Shown here: one piece after another, positions 41,765-50,302 of the stretch
Layout of the letters: each line of letters opens with the position of its first letter
Numbering within the stretch: position 1 is the stretch's first letter
DNA from: DASYTH01 sp035762905
GTDB taxonomy: Bacteria > Actinomycetota > Actinomycetes > Mycobacteriales > Pseudonocardiaceae
Length of the DNA: 64,000 bases
Assembly (NCBI RefSeq): GCF_035762905.1
Contig: NZ_DASUCC010000126.1
Span: forward strand, 13,475-77,474
Direction of reading: 5' to 3'
The notes under the pieces: model-generated
Database searches by the model: none
Seen by the model: only the letters and a program-made list of their open reading frames with translations
What the model was told of the DNA's origin: nothing
Made by a program: the position numbers and the translations under genes

Positions 41765-42223
41765 TCAGTTGTTGCGGCTGACGAGCAGCGTCACGTTGAA
41801 CGGGTTGCCGCGCCAGGTGACCATCGTGCGGCACACCTCGGTGGTGCCCGGCCACTGCTGCTGCTTGGTGCCGGCCACGGTCGGAAGCGACATGGTGGAC
41901 GGGGCCGGCAGCATGCTCTTCACGTTGCCGCCGAGCACGTTGGCCAGCTCGCCGAGCGCGTCGCCGATCTCGTCGTCGGTGACCTCCTCGGACGGCATGG
42001 CGAACAGCGCGGAGGCGACGTCCCGGGACGCCTCCTGCGAGCAGGAGACCACCACGTGGCCCTCGTAGGCGCCGACGATGCCGACCGAAGCGGACAGTTC
42101 GGAGGTGTCATCGCTCTGTCCGGAGTGGATGACCAGCTCGTTGCCGCCATCCAGGAACGCGACCCACACCTGCTCGGCGATCCCGTCCAGATCGACCGCA
42201 GTGGGCAGAACTTCAACACTCAT
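41765..42223 (-). CDS. cheX: CheX-family CheY-P phosphatase (second copy)
   Basis: A 152-residue CheX-fold protein with DALGELANVLGGNVKSMLPA, carrying the ExxN signature (E and N of ELAN) on the active-site helix. The start overlaps the upstream cheY stop by ATGA, so CheY and its phosphatase are co-translated. Confidence 0.82.
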   Translation of the reverse strand: MSVEVLPTAVDLDGIAEQVWVAFLDGGNELVIHSGQSDDTSELSASVGIVGAYEGHVVVSCSQEASRDVASALFAMPSEEVTDDEIGDALGELANVLGGNVKSMLPAPSTMSLPTVAGTKQQQWPGTTEVCRTMVTWRGNPFNVTLLVSRNN

Positions 42224-42606
42224 GAGAGAACTCCAACCGGCACCAGGCCCAGCAGGGCCAGCTTGTCGAGCATTCCGTCCTTTGTGAACGGTTTGATTAC
42301 GTATTCATGTGCACCCGAGGCGAGGGCGCGCACGATCTGGCTGTGCTCGCTCTCGGTGGTGACCATCACCAGGGTGATGTTCCGCCATTCGGGACGCTTG
42401 CGGACCTCGACCACGAACTCGAGGCCGTTCATCTCCGGCATGTTCCAGTCGATCAGCGCAAGCTCGGGAACGGTCTCGCAACCGTCCAGAACCTCAAGCG
42501 CCTCTTTGCCGTGGCCGGCCTCGAGCACATCGAAGCCGAGCTCTTCCAGGAACTTCCGCAGGATCCTGCGCATCGCCCGGGAGTCGTCGATCACAATCCC
42601 TAGCAT
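42220..42606 (-). CDS. cheY: CheY response regulator (first copy)
   Basis: A 128-residue receiver with IDDSRAMRRILRKFL, phospho-acceptor Asp near residue 54 in LALIDWNMPEMNG, VTTESEH and YVIKPFTKD. Its ATG overlaps the cheR stop (ATGCTAG). With a second cheY two genes downstream, the system has two single-domain receivers. Confidence 0.93.
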   Translation of the reverse strand: MLGIVIDDSRAMRRILRKFLEELGFDVLEAGHGKEALEVLDGCETVPELALIDWNMPEMNGLEFVVEVRKRPEWRNITLVMVTTESEHSQIVRALASGAHEYVIKPFTKDGMLDKLALLGLVPVGVLS

Positions 42607-43457
42607 GCTTTCACCTCTTTCACCGGTAGCAGGTCAATGGCGGGCGCACGGTAGATGGCCGTTCGCCCAACGGGAACTCGTTCGAAGTCGGACTCGATGC
42701 CCACCGTGGTCTCGGCCGCACCGAGCTGGAGCCAGCCGCCCGGGCGGAGCACCTTCCTGATGCGGTCGAGCACCTGGGCCTTGGTCTCCGGCGCGAAGTA
42801 GATGAGCACGTTGCGCAGGTACACCACGTCGAACGGAACCATCAGGGGAAAAGGGTGCGCGAGGTTGAGCTGCTCGACGGTCACCCGCTGTTTGATCCGG
42901 TCGATCACGTGCCAGTCGGTGCCGACCCGTTCGAAGTACTCGACCAGATCGCCGACCGGGAGGCCACGGTTGATCTCCAGCTGGTTGTAGGTCGCGCGCC
43001 GGGTCCGCTCCACCATCTCCATGGAGATGTCGGTGGCGAAGACCTCGTACTCCTGCTCCGGCGGCAGCGCCTTGTCCAGCTGCATCGCGATGCTGTACGG
43101 CTCCTGCCCGCTCGAGCTGGCCGCTGACCAGACCCGGATGGGCCGCTTCGTGATGTTCTGCATCAGGGTGGGGATCACCAGGTTGGTCAGCGCGGAGAAC
43201 GGTTCCCGGTCCCGGAACCACGAGGTCTCGTTGATCGTGAGCGCCTCGATGATCTGCTTGCGCAGCGCGTACGAGCCGTTCTCCCGGACCTTCGCGGCGG
43301 CGGTGATGAACTCGCCGACCGTCTCATAACCACCCTTGGTGGCCAACGGTTTGAGCCGCGACTCCACCAGGTATTCCTTGCCGGAAGCCAGAACGATCGC
43401 TGCTTCCTTTTGCATCAGCTCCGCAACGAAGTTGAAGTGCTGAAAGGTTAGTTCCAC
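42600..43457 (-). CDS. cheR: chemoreceptor methyltransferase CheR
   Basis: A 285-residue SAM-dependent enzyme that methylates receptor Glu residues. It has the helical N-domain, ALTINETSWFRDREPFSALT, the SAM-binding region IRVWSAASSSGQEPYSIAMQ, and FDVVYLRNVLIYF. GTG start overlaps the cheB end by 10 bases. It opposes the esterase CheB encoded upstream. Confidence 0.95.
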   Translation of the reverse strand: MELTFQHFNFVAELMQKEAAIVLASGKEYLVESRLKPLATKGGYETVGEFITAAAKVRENGSYALRKQIIEALTINETSWFRDREPFSALTNLVIPTLMQNITKRPIRVWSAASSSGQEPYSIAMQLDKALPPEQEYEVFATDISMEMVERTRRATYNQLEINRGLPVGDLVEYFERVGTDWHVIDRIKQRVTVEQLNLAHPFPLMVPFDVVYLRNVLIYFAPETKAQVLDRIRKVLRPGGWLQLGAAETTVGIESDFERVPVGRTAIYRAPAIDLLPVKEVKAC

Positions 43458-44536
43458 GTTGACACCTCCGCAGCCGGCGCCGCCCCGCGGCGGGTGACCA
43501 GCGCCGTGATGTTGTTCGCCATCTCGCCAATGGGGAGCACGGCGTCGGCCAGGCCCGCATCGGCGACCACTCCCGGCATGCCCCAGACCACCGAGGTCTG
43601 TTCGTCCTGGACGATCACCCGGGCACCGCCGGCGGCGAGCGCCTCGCTTCCGCGCTTACCGTCCTGACCCATTCCGGTCAGGACAACGCCGAGAACCGCG
43701 CCTCCGAAGATCTTGGCGGCCGAGCGGAACAACACGTCGGCGGCTGGCCGGCAGTGGTTCTCCTTCGGACCGTCATGCAGCTTGGTGCGCAGTTGACCGC
43801 CCACCCGGACCACCTCGAGATGGTGGTCGCCCGGGGCGATGTAGACCCGTCCGGGCAGGACGGGCTCGTTGTTCTTGGCCTCGGCCACCCGCAGCTGGCT
43901 GGTCACGTCGATGCGCTTGGCCAGCATGTCGGTGAACACCGGCGGCATGTGCTGCACGACGAGGACCGGCACCGGCAGCGAGCCCGGCAGGCAGGTCAGA
44001 ACGGTGCGCAGCGCTTCCGGCCCACCGGTGGACGCGGCGATGACCACGGCCTGGATCGCCTCGGTGCTCGCCTCCGGGCGGGTGGGGGCGCCGCGGCGCG
44101 GCGCCGGCTTCGCCGGACGCATCCGGGGCAGCGGCCGCGCGGTCAGCGCGTGGATCCGCGGGATCAGCTGCTCGCGCACGCTGGCAAGGGATTCGGCGAA
44201 GCTGCCGACGTTGGCCGGCTTGGTGACGTAGTCCGACGCGCCCGCGGCCAGCGCGGCCAGGGTGGCGTCCGCCCCCACGCTGGTCAGCGTGGAGAACATG
44301 ATCACCGGAAGTTTGGGGTTGGTCTTGCGCAGCTCGCGGACGGTGCTGACGCCGTCGAGGACGGGCATCTCGACGTCCAGGGTCACCAGATCGGGCTGCA
44401 GCCGCTGGATCTTCTCCAGGGCGATCTTGCCGTTGGGAGCGGTGCCGATCACGCGGATACCGGGATCTGAGCTGAGTACGTCGGTGACGAGGCGGCGGAT
44501 CACCGTCGAGTCGTCAACCACCAGTACCGAGATCAC
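43448..44536 (-). CDS. cheB: chemoreceptor methylesterase CheB
   Basis: A 362-residue two-domain protein. The receiver has VVDDSTVIRRLV and LVTLDVEMPVLDG with the phospho-acceptor Asp. The esterase domain shows the Ser of VIAASTGGPEALR, the His of LVVQHMPPVFTDML and the Asp of LTGMGQDGKRGSEAL. It demethylates or deamidates the MCPs when phosphorylated by CheA. It starts 50 bases after its own sigma-28-like promoter. Confidence 0.96.
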   Translation of the reverse strand: MISVLVVDDSTVIRRLVTDVLSSDPGIRVIGTAPNGKIALEKIQRLQPDLVTLDVEMPVLDGVSTVRELRKTNPKLPVIMFSTLTSVGADATLAALAAGASDYVTKPANVGSFAESLASVREQLIPRIHALTARPLPRMRPAKPAPRRGAPTRPEASTEAIQAVVIAASTGGPEALRTVLTCLPGSLPVPVLVVQHMPPVFTDMLAKRIDVTSQLRVAEAKNNEPVLPGRVYIAPGDHHLEVVRVGGQLRTKLHDGPKENHCRPAADVLFRSAAKIFGGAVLGVVLTGMGQDGKRGSEALAAGGARVIVQDEQTSVVWGMPGVVADAGLADAVLPIGEMANNITALVTRRGAAPAAEVSTWN

Positions 44537-44586
44537 GCGGCCTCCCTGGGTGGCGGCGAAGGCTTGTCCTTCGCAACACCAGCAGG

Positions 44587-44612
44587 ATCGGCCGCCGGCT
44601 CCCTGGCCTGAG
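44587..44612 (-). promoter_or_regulatory. sigma-28-type promoter of the cheB operon
   Basis: On the minus strand: CTCAG (44612-44608), 15-base spacer, GCCGAT (44592-44587). It heads cheB-cheR-cheY-cheX-cheY-cheX. Confidence 0.75.
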
Positions 44613-44744
44613 GAGTCGGAGGAGGGTTTCCCGGCGGGTTCGGCTAGCCCGCTTCTCCGGACCTTCGGCTGAAGTCCGCACCCGCCCGACAGCTACCCCA
44701 GGGGACCGTGACGGCACCCAGCCACAATCCACCCGATATCCGCA

Positions 44745-45629
44745 CTATTCGCCAAAACGCAACGACCGCATAGAAATCCCGGAGAGGCGGATCAGCGGGT
44801 CGAGCAGCTGGTGCACGGCCTCGGCGTCGGCCAGGTCGCGCACGATCAGCGCCTGCACGGCGCCGCTGAGCACGTTCCACACCCCGGCGGCCCGGTCGGC
44901 CACCGGCACCCCGCCCAGGTCGATCGCCTGCACCAGGCGGAACTGGGCGGCCGCGGCGGACCTGATCCGACCGGAGACGTGCACCGCCCAGGTCATCGAA
45001 TGCATCGCCGCGGCCCAGTCGCCGCTGCCGGCCCGCATCGCGTCGGCGGCCTCGGACAGCGCCCGGATCGCGGCCGGGGACAGCGTCCGGACCAGGCCGA
45101 GCAGGGTGCGCACGGCGTCCTGCTGCGGCCCGAGGTCGGCGCGGCGCTCCGGCAGCAGCCGGCGGCCGGCCAGCCAGCCGGCGGCCAGGGCCCGGCGCTC
45201 CCGGTGGCTGAGCAGCTCGCGCAGGTAGGTGGCGGACACCGCGTCGGTGGCCATGGCCACGACGACCGGCGGGGCCGGGGTGCCGCCGGCGGCGTCCGGG
45301 TCGTCCCGGTCGGGCACGAGCACGTCGGTGCGCACGCAGTCGAGCAGCGCGGTGAGGGTGCCGATCGGGGCGTGCTGTAACAGCGTCACCGCGCTGGTCG
45401 GGTCGACCCCGGCCAGGTCACGCACGGTCGGGCGCTGGTCGGCCAGGCTCAGCGCGCGCACCCGCGCCGTGGCGCGGGTCACCGACTCCCGAGGGAGCCG
45501 GTCGGCCAGCTCCGCCCACTCCGCGGTCCGCACGGGCAGCAGGTCCGCGAGCAGTTCGGCGGTGGCCGCGCCACCGTCCATTCGGGTCAGGTCGAAGCCG
45601 ATGGTCGGCGCGCTGATGAGGCTGTGCAC
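44745..45629 (-). CDS. unknown protein encoded inside the chemotaxis cluster
   Basis: A 294-residue, Leu/Ala-rich, predicted mostly helical protein with no membrane segment and no motif I recognise. Features seen: LADLLPVRTAEWAELADRLP near the N-terminus, ARVRALSLADQRPTVRDLAG, and a conserved-looking helical C-terminus ending LIRLSGISMRSLRFGE. It lies between the MCP (135 bases upstream) and the cheB promoter on the same strand. No ribosome-binding site is obvious. It could be an adaptor or a passenger; I cannot decide. Confidence 0.65.
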   Translation of the reverse strand: MHSLISAPTIGFDLTRMDGGAATAELLADLLPVRTAEWAELADRLPRESVTRATARVRALSLADQRPTVRDLAGVDPTSAVTLLQHAPIGTLTALLDCVRTDVLVPDRDDPDAAGGTPAPPVVVAMATDAVSATYLRELLSHRERRALAAGWLAGRRLLPERRADLGPQQDAVRTLLGLVRTLSPAAIRALSEAADAMRAGSGDWAAAMHSMTWAVHVSGRIRSAAAAQFRLVQAIDLGGVPVADRAAGVWNVLSGAVQALIVRDLADAEAVHQLLDPLIRLSGISMRSLRFGE

Positions 45630-45764
45630 CCCCGCAGTATGCGTGAGCCAGCGGGCAACACAACCATGCCCTCGGTTGGTGAGCCGGTGACTAGGCTCTG
45701 ACCTGCGGAAATGGAACCGGCGCCGCCCTCGCTGAGGACGACGCCGGGACCGGGGCGGTCTACT

Positions 45765-47426
45765 TCAGACCACGAACTTGCCGACCTGCTGCTTGAGCTC
45801 GGCCGAGAGCTGGGCCAGGGCCCGGGACGCCTCGGTGGCGTTGCCCACCGCGTCGGTGGTGCTCTCCGACGCGTCGGCGACCTTGGAGATGTTGACGGCG
45901 ATCTCGGAGACGCCGGTCGAGGCCTCGGTCACACTGCGGTTCATCTCGGTGGTGGTGGCCGTCTGCTCCTCAACCGCGGAGGCGATGGTCAGCTGGAAGT
46001 CGTTGATCCGGCTGATGATCTGGCTGATCTCGCTGATCGCGCTGACCGCGTTGGTGGTGTCGGACTGGATCATCTCGACCCGCCGGGAGATGTCCTCGGT
46101 GGCCTTGGCGGTCTCCTGGGCGAGGTCCTTGACCTCGTTGGCGACCACCGCGAAGCCCTTGCCGGCGTCGCCGGCCCGGGCCGCCTCGATGGTGGCGTTG
46201 AGGGCCAGCAGGTTGGTCTGCTCGGCGATCGAGGTGATCACCTTGACCACGTTGCCGATCTCCAGCGAGGACTCACCGAGCTTGGCGACCGTGCCGTTGG
46301 TGGCCTCGGCCACGGTGACCGCCTGGGAGGCGACGCTGGCCGCCTCGTTGGCGTTCTCGGCGATCTCCTTCATCGACGCGCCCATCTCCTCCGAGCCGGT
46401 GGCGACGGTGGTGACGCTGCGGGACACCTGCTCGGCGGCCGCGGCGACCACGCCGGCCTGCTCGCTGGTCTCGTTGGCGCTCGAGGCGACCTGGCTGGCC
46501 ACGACCGACAGGTCCTGGGCCGAGCCCTCCAGCGACTGCACGCCGGTGGAGATCGCCTGCACGGTGCCGGCCATGCTCTCGGTGGCCTTGTTCAGCGCGG
46601 CGGCCATGGTGCCGATCTCGTCGGTGGTCTTGACGTCGACCCGCTTGGTCAGGTCACCCTCGGCCAGCGCGTCCAGCACGTCGGACACACCCTTGAGCGG
46701 CTTGGTGACGCTGCGGATGGCGAGCACCGAGGTGATGGCGCCGAGCAGGAACGCGGCGACGGCCACGCCGATCAGGACCAGCCGCGAGGTGTTGTACTCG
46801 TCGGTGGCCTCGGCCAGTTGCGCGTCGGCCTGCGCCTTGATGTCGGCGACGGTGGCGTCCAGCGCCTGGTGGATCTGCTCGGCCAGCGGCTTGACCTTGC
46901 CGGCCACGCTGATGGTGTAGGCGATCCGGGGTCGCGGGTCGGGCATCCGCGGCCCGTTGTTGACGATCTCGTGGTACTGCTTCCAGGCGTCGGTGATCAC
47001 CTGGATGTGGGCCCGCTGAGCGTCGCTGGTCGCTGCCTTGGCCAGGGCGGCAAGGGCCGCGTCCAGGTCGGCGGAGGTGGCGTCGAACACCGTCGAGTCC
47101 GGGACGGCCGGGGCGGGCGAGAGGCCCAGCGCGGTCGACTCGACCCGCACCTGCAGGTAGAGCCGGCGGACCTCGCCGAACTTGTCCAGCGAGTCCACCG
47201 CGCTCGCGGCCAGCGTCTGCTGCCCGTCGCGCAGGTGGCTCATGCTGCCGAGGGCCACGCCCGCGACCGCGATCAGGCCGATGCCGGCGGCGACCACCCC
47301 GGTGGCGATCTTCACCTTCACCGGGAGGTTGCCGAAGTAGTTGCCCCCCTTGGCAACGGGCTTCGAGGCCCGGTGCTTCCTCGGGGACTTGGCCGGCCTA
47401 CCGGCATTCTTCACGGACTCGGTCAT
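45765..47426 (-). CDS. methyl-accepting chemotaxis protein (first copy)
   Basis: A 553-residue receptor. A basic cytoplasmic N-terminus, helix 1 (IATGVVAAGIGLIAVAGVAL), an extracytoplasmic four-helix-bundle sensor of about 145 residues, helix 2 (VLIGVAVAAFLLGAITSVLA), HAMP, then a long cytoplasmic bundle with the tip EQTNLLALNATIEAARAGDA. No C-terminal CheR-tethering pentapeptide. ATG at 47426 is chosen for AAAGGA upstream; ATG at 47453 would add nine residues. Both starts are downstream of the promoter at 47490. The ligand is unknown. Confidence 0.93.
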   Translation of the reverse strand: MTESVKNAGRPAKSPRKHRASKPVAKGGNYFGNLPVKVKIATGVVAAGIGLIAVAGVALGSMSHLRDGQQTLAASAVDSLDKFGEVRRLYLQVRVESTALGLSPAPAVPDSTVFDATSADLDAALAALAKAATSDAQRAHIQVITDAWKQYHEIVNNGPRMPDPRPRIAYTISVAGKVKPLAEQIHQALDATVADIKAQADAQLAEATDEYNTSRLVLIGVAVAAFLLGAITSVLAIRSVTKPLKGVSDVLDALAEGDLTKRVDVKTTDEIGTMAAALNKATESMAGTVQAISTGVQSLEGSAQDLSVVASQVASSANETSEQAGVVAAAAEQVSRSVTTVATGSEEMGASMKEIAENANEAASVASQAVTVAEATNGTVAKLGESSLEIGNVVKVITSIAEQTNLLALNATIEAARAGDAGKGFAVVANEVKDLAQETAKATEDISRRVEMIQSDTTNAVSAISEISQIISRINDFQLTIASAVEEQTATTTEMNRSVTEASTGVSEIAVNISKVADASESTTDAVGNATEASRALAQLSAELKQQVGKFVV

Positions 47427-47489
47427 GGCCAGCCATGTCCTTTCGGTGCTCATGCCGCGGTCGCGGCGGAAGGGTGTCGTTCAAAATCG

Positions 47490-47515
47490 ATCGGCAGCCG
47501 CCGCGGCGAGTTGAG
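47490..47515 (-). promoter_or_regulatory. sigma-28-type promoter of the first MCP gene
   Basis: On the minus strand: CTCAA (47515-47511), 15-base spacer, GCCGAT (47495-47490). The -35 ends in A as in the cheA promoter. Confidence 0.72.
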
Positions 47516-47539
47516 TCGCCGCGGCGGCGTGCGCGAAGG

Positions 47540-47977
47540 TCAGACCGGTTGCTCGGCGCGGACCGCGGCCCGCGCGTCCAGGGCCAGCATCAGCCGGCCA
47601 TCCACCGGGAAGGTGGCGGTGATCAGGTCCCGGACCGGGCCGGCCAGGGTGTCCGGCGGCGGCTCGGCCGCCGCGTCGTCCAGCTCGACCACGTCGCCGA
47701 TCCGGTCGACCAGCAGGCTGACCGACTCGTCGGCGGTCCGGACGATCACGTTCATCGCCTCGCCCGCGGTCAGGTCGCGGGGCGGCATGCCCAGCCGGAC
47801 CTGCAGGTCCAGCGCCGCGATCACCTGGCCGCGCAGGTTGAACAACCCGCCGACGTAGTCCGGGGCCAGCGGCACCGGGGTGTACTCGGAGAAGGAGAGC
47901 ACCTCCTGCACGCGGTTCACCTCCAGGCCGAACAGCTGGTCGGCAACCTCGAAGGTCGCGTACTGCACCGTTGCCAT
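47540..47977 (-). CDS. cheW: chemotaxis coupling protein CheW
   Basis: A 145-residue SH3-like adaptor that links MCPs to CheA. It has YATFEVADQLFGLEVNRVQE, VPLAPDYVGGLFNLRGQVIA, and LLVDRIGDVVELDD, all in CheW order. It lies 3 bases after the cheA stop. Confidence 0.94.
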   Translation of the reverse strand: MATVQYATFEVADQLFGLEVNRVQEVLSFSEYTPVPLAPDYVGGLFNLRGQVIAALDLQVRLGMPPRDLTAGEAMNVIVRTADESVSLLVDRIGDVVELDDAAAEPPPDTLAGPVRDLITATFPVDGRLMLALDARAAVRAEQPV

Positions 47978-47980
47978 CTC

Positions 47981-50236
47981 TCACGCCTCCAGCAGGTACG
48001 CGGAGCGTTCCGCGTGGTGGTCTTCTCGGATGAAGAAGCTCGGATCGGCGGCCAGGATCGCCTGGCGCACGTCGAGCAGTTCGGTGACCTGGTCCTGGAT
48101 CACGGCCGATCCGTTCAGACCGTCGTCGTGCAGCCCGCTGTGCGGGCCGGCGTCCTCGACGATGTCCAGGATCTCGTCCACGGCCAGGGCGACGCTGCGC
48201 CCGCTGTCGGTGTAGACGATGGCCGGCACGGTGGCACTCTCGGTTTCCGACCAGGCGCCGAGCAGCTGCGCGAGCCGCAGCACCGGCAGGATCTCGCCGC
48301 GGTACTGCACGACCTCGCGGCTGCCCACCCGCTCGATGCTGGCCACCGGGAACTCCTCGAGCCTGGTGACCATGGACAGCGGGATGGCGACCCGGCGGTC
48401 GGCCACCTTGTTGATCAGCAGTCGGTCGCCGTTGCCGTCCACCTTGACCTGCTCGTCGACCTGAGCGGAGCCGTGCGAGCCGGTCCGCTCAAGGGAGCCG
48501 AGCTGCGAGCGCCGGGCCAGGGCCTGCACGTCCAGGATCAGCGACACCCGGCCGTCGCCGAGGATCGTCGCCCCGGCGTAGCAGCCCACGTCCTTGAACC
48601 GGGCGGCCAGCGGCTTGACCACGACCTCCTCGGTGTTCAGCACGCGGTCCACGACCAGGCCGAACTGGTGGCCGTCGCCCTTGAGCACCGCCACATAGAT
48701 CTCCTGGTCGGCACCGCCCGGCTCACCGCCGAGCGCGTGGCCGAGCCGCACCAGCGGGAGCAGCTTGCCGCGCAGCCGGTAGACCGGCGCCCCGGACACG
48801 TACTCCACCTTGGCGCTGCCCTGGCCGTCGACGTAGACCAGCTCGTGCACGGCCATCTGGGGCACCGCGTAGCGCTGGTCGCCGCTCTCGATCATGAGCG
48901 CCTGGACGATGGCCAGGGTCAGCGGGATGGTCAAGCGCCAGGTGGTGCCTTCGCCGGGAACCGAGCGCAGGTCGACGGCGCCGCCGATGGCCTCGAGGTT
49001 GGTCCGGACCACGTCCATGCCGACGCCGCGGCCGGAGACGTTGCTCACCTGGTTGGCCGTGGAGAACCCGGGCCGGAACACCAGCTTGAGGATCTCCTCG
49101 TCGTCCATGGCGTCGAGCTGGGTCTGGGTGACCACGCCGCGCTTGACCGCGGTGGCGCCGACCCGGTCCGGGTGGATGCCGCCGCCGTCGTCGGCGACCT
49201 CGACGATCACCTGGCCGTGCTCGTGGTAGGCGCGCAGGGTCAGCGTGCCCTCCCGCGGCTTGCCGGCGGCCGCCCGGTCCTCCGGCGGCTCGATGCCGTG
49301 GTCGACGGCGTTGCGCACCAGGTGGGTCAGCGGGTCCTTGACGGACTCGAGCAGGCTGCGGTCCAGCTCGGTGTCCGCGCCCTCCATCTCCAGCCGGACC
49401 TCACGACCGCAGGCCACGGCCAGGTCACGGACGACCCGGGGCAGCTTCGACCAGAGGTTCTTGATCGGCTGCATCCGGGTCTTCATGACCCCTTCCTGCA
49501 GCTCGCTGGTGATGATGTTGAGGCGCTGGGCGGTGCCGGCGAAGTTCTGCTCGTTGGCCGTCTCGGCGGCGCGCACCATCTGGTTGCGGGTCAGCACCAG
49601 CTCGCCGACCAGCCGCATGAGCTTGTCCAGCAGGTCGACGTCGACCCGGACGGAGGTGTCCGCGACACTGCGCCGGGCCGCGGACTCCCCGCCCTCCGCC
49701 TTGACGGCGGGGGCCTCGGTGGCGTCGTCGGCCTGGGCCTCGTCGGCCGGAGCCTCATCGGAGGCCTCGTCGGACTCGGACGCCTCGGACGCCTCGGACT
49801 GCGGCGCCTCGGCCGGGGCCGGCGCGGCGGCGGGCGCGGGGCTCGGGGCGACCCCGGCGATGCACGCGTTGACCGCGTCGATCACCTGCTGGGTCTCCAG
49901 GGTGCCCTCGGTGCCGTCCTGCTCGATGTGGGCCAGCAGCGCTCGCACCTTGTCGATCATCTGCAGCAGCACGTCGGTGCTGGGCCGGTCGAGCAGCTGG
50001 GTGCCGTCCCGCAGCCGGGCGAGCAGCGACTCACCGGCGTGGGTGAGCTGCTCCAGCCGGTTGAACGCGAGGAAGCCGCTGGTGCCCTTGATCGTGTGGA
50101 TGGTCCGGAAGATGCTGGCCAACTTGTCCCGAGCGGTCGGGTTCTTCTCCAGCGCGACCAGGTCACGGTCAAGCTGATCCAGGTTCTCGTAGCTTTCCAC
50201 GAGGAACTCTTGGACCACGTCGTCGATTTCGTCCAC
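47981..50236 (-). CDS. cheA: chemotaxis histidine kinase CheA with two CheW-like domains
   Basis: A 751-residue kinase. HPt domain with phosphorylated His47 in FRTIHTIKGTSGF; an acidic Ala/Pro/Glu linker in place of a recognisable P2 domain; P3 dimerisation helices (DLLDKLMRLVGELVLTRNQM); HATPase with LVRNAVDHGIE, DDGGGI and GRGVGMDVV; then two consecutive CheW-like regions, the second (about 610-740) with RRVAIPLSMVTRLEEF and VQYRGEILPVLRLAQLL. The GTG at 50236 has GGAGG 7 bases upstream. A longer frame from 50275 would begin upstream of the predicted -10 and is rejected. Confidence 0.95.
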   Translation of the reverse strand: MDEIDDVVQEFLVESYENLDQLDRDLVALEKNPTARDKLASIFRTIHTIKGTSGFLAFNRLEQLTHAGESLLARLRDGTQLLDRPSTDVLLQMIDKVRALLAHIEQDGTEGTLETQQVIDAVNACIAGVAPSPAPAAAPAPAEAPQSEASEASESDEASDEAPADEAQADDATEAPAVKAEGGESAARRSVADTSVRVDVDLLDKLMRLVGELVLTRNQMVRAAETANEQNFAGTAQRLNIITSELQEGVMKTRMQPIKNLWSKLPRVVRDLAVACGREVRLEMEGADTELDRSLLESVKDPLTHLVRNAVDHGIEPPEDRAAAGKPREGTLTLRAYHEHGQVIVEVADDGGGIHPDRVGATAVKRGVVTQTQLDAMDDEEILKLVFRPGFSTANQVSNVSGRGVGMDVVRTNLEAIGGAVDLRSVPGEGTTWRLTIPLTLAIVQALMIESGDQRYAVPQMAVHELVYVDGQGSAKVEYVSGAPVYRLRGKLLPLVRLGHALGGEPGGADQEIYVAVLKGDGHQFGLVVDRVLNTEEVVVKPLAARFKDVGCYAGATILGDGRVSLILDVQALARRSQLGSLERTGSHGSAQVDEQVKVDGNGDRLLINKVADRRVAIPLSMVTRLEEFPVASIERVGSREVVQYRGEILPVLRLAQLLGAWSETESATVPAIVYTDSGRSVALAVDEILDIVEDAGPHSGLHDDGLNGSAVIQDQVTELLDVRQAILAADPSFFIREDHHAERSAYLLEA

Positions 50237-50267
50237 CGATAGCCTCCACGTTCCGATTGCCCCCACA

Positions 50268-50293
50268 ATCGGCAACGCGGAGCTGGAGTTGAG
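50268..50293 (-). promoter_or_regulatory. sigma-28-type promoter of cheA
   Basis: On the minus strand: CTCAA (50293-50289), 15-base spacer, GCCGAT (50273-50268). It is 31 bases before the GTG at 50236 and decides the cheA start. Confidence 0.75.
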
Positions 50294-50302
50294 AAATCGG
50301 GC

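Noticed and set aside
47435..50242. 935-residue plus-strand ORF over cheA-cheW
   Set aside because: It is antisense to cheA and cheW, is rich in Arg, His, Gly and Val, and has no domain; a typical high-GC shadow frame.
50236..50275. Longer CheA start at 50275
   Set aside because: It would begin upstream of the predicted -10 (50273-50268), while GTG 50236 has GGAGG at 7 bases and starts the conserved sequence.
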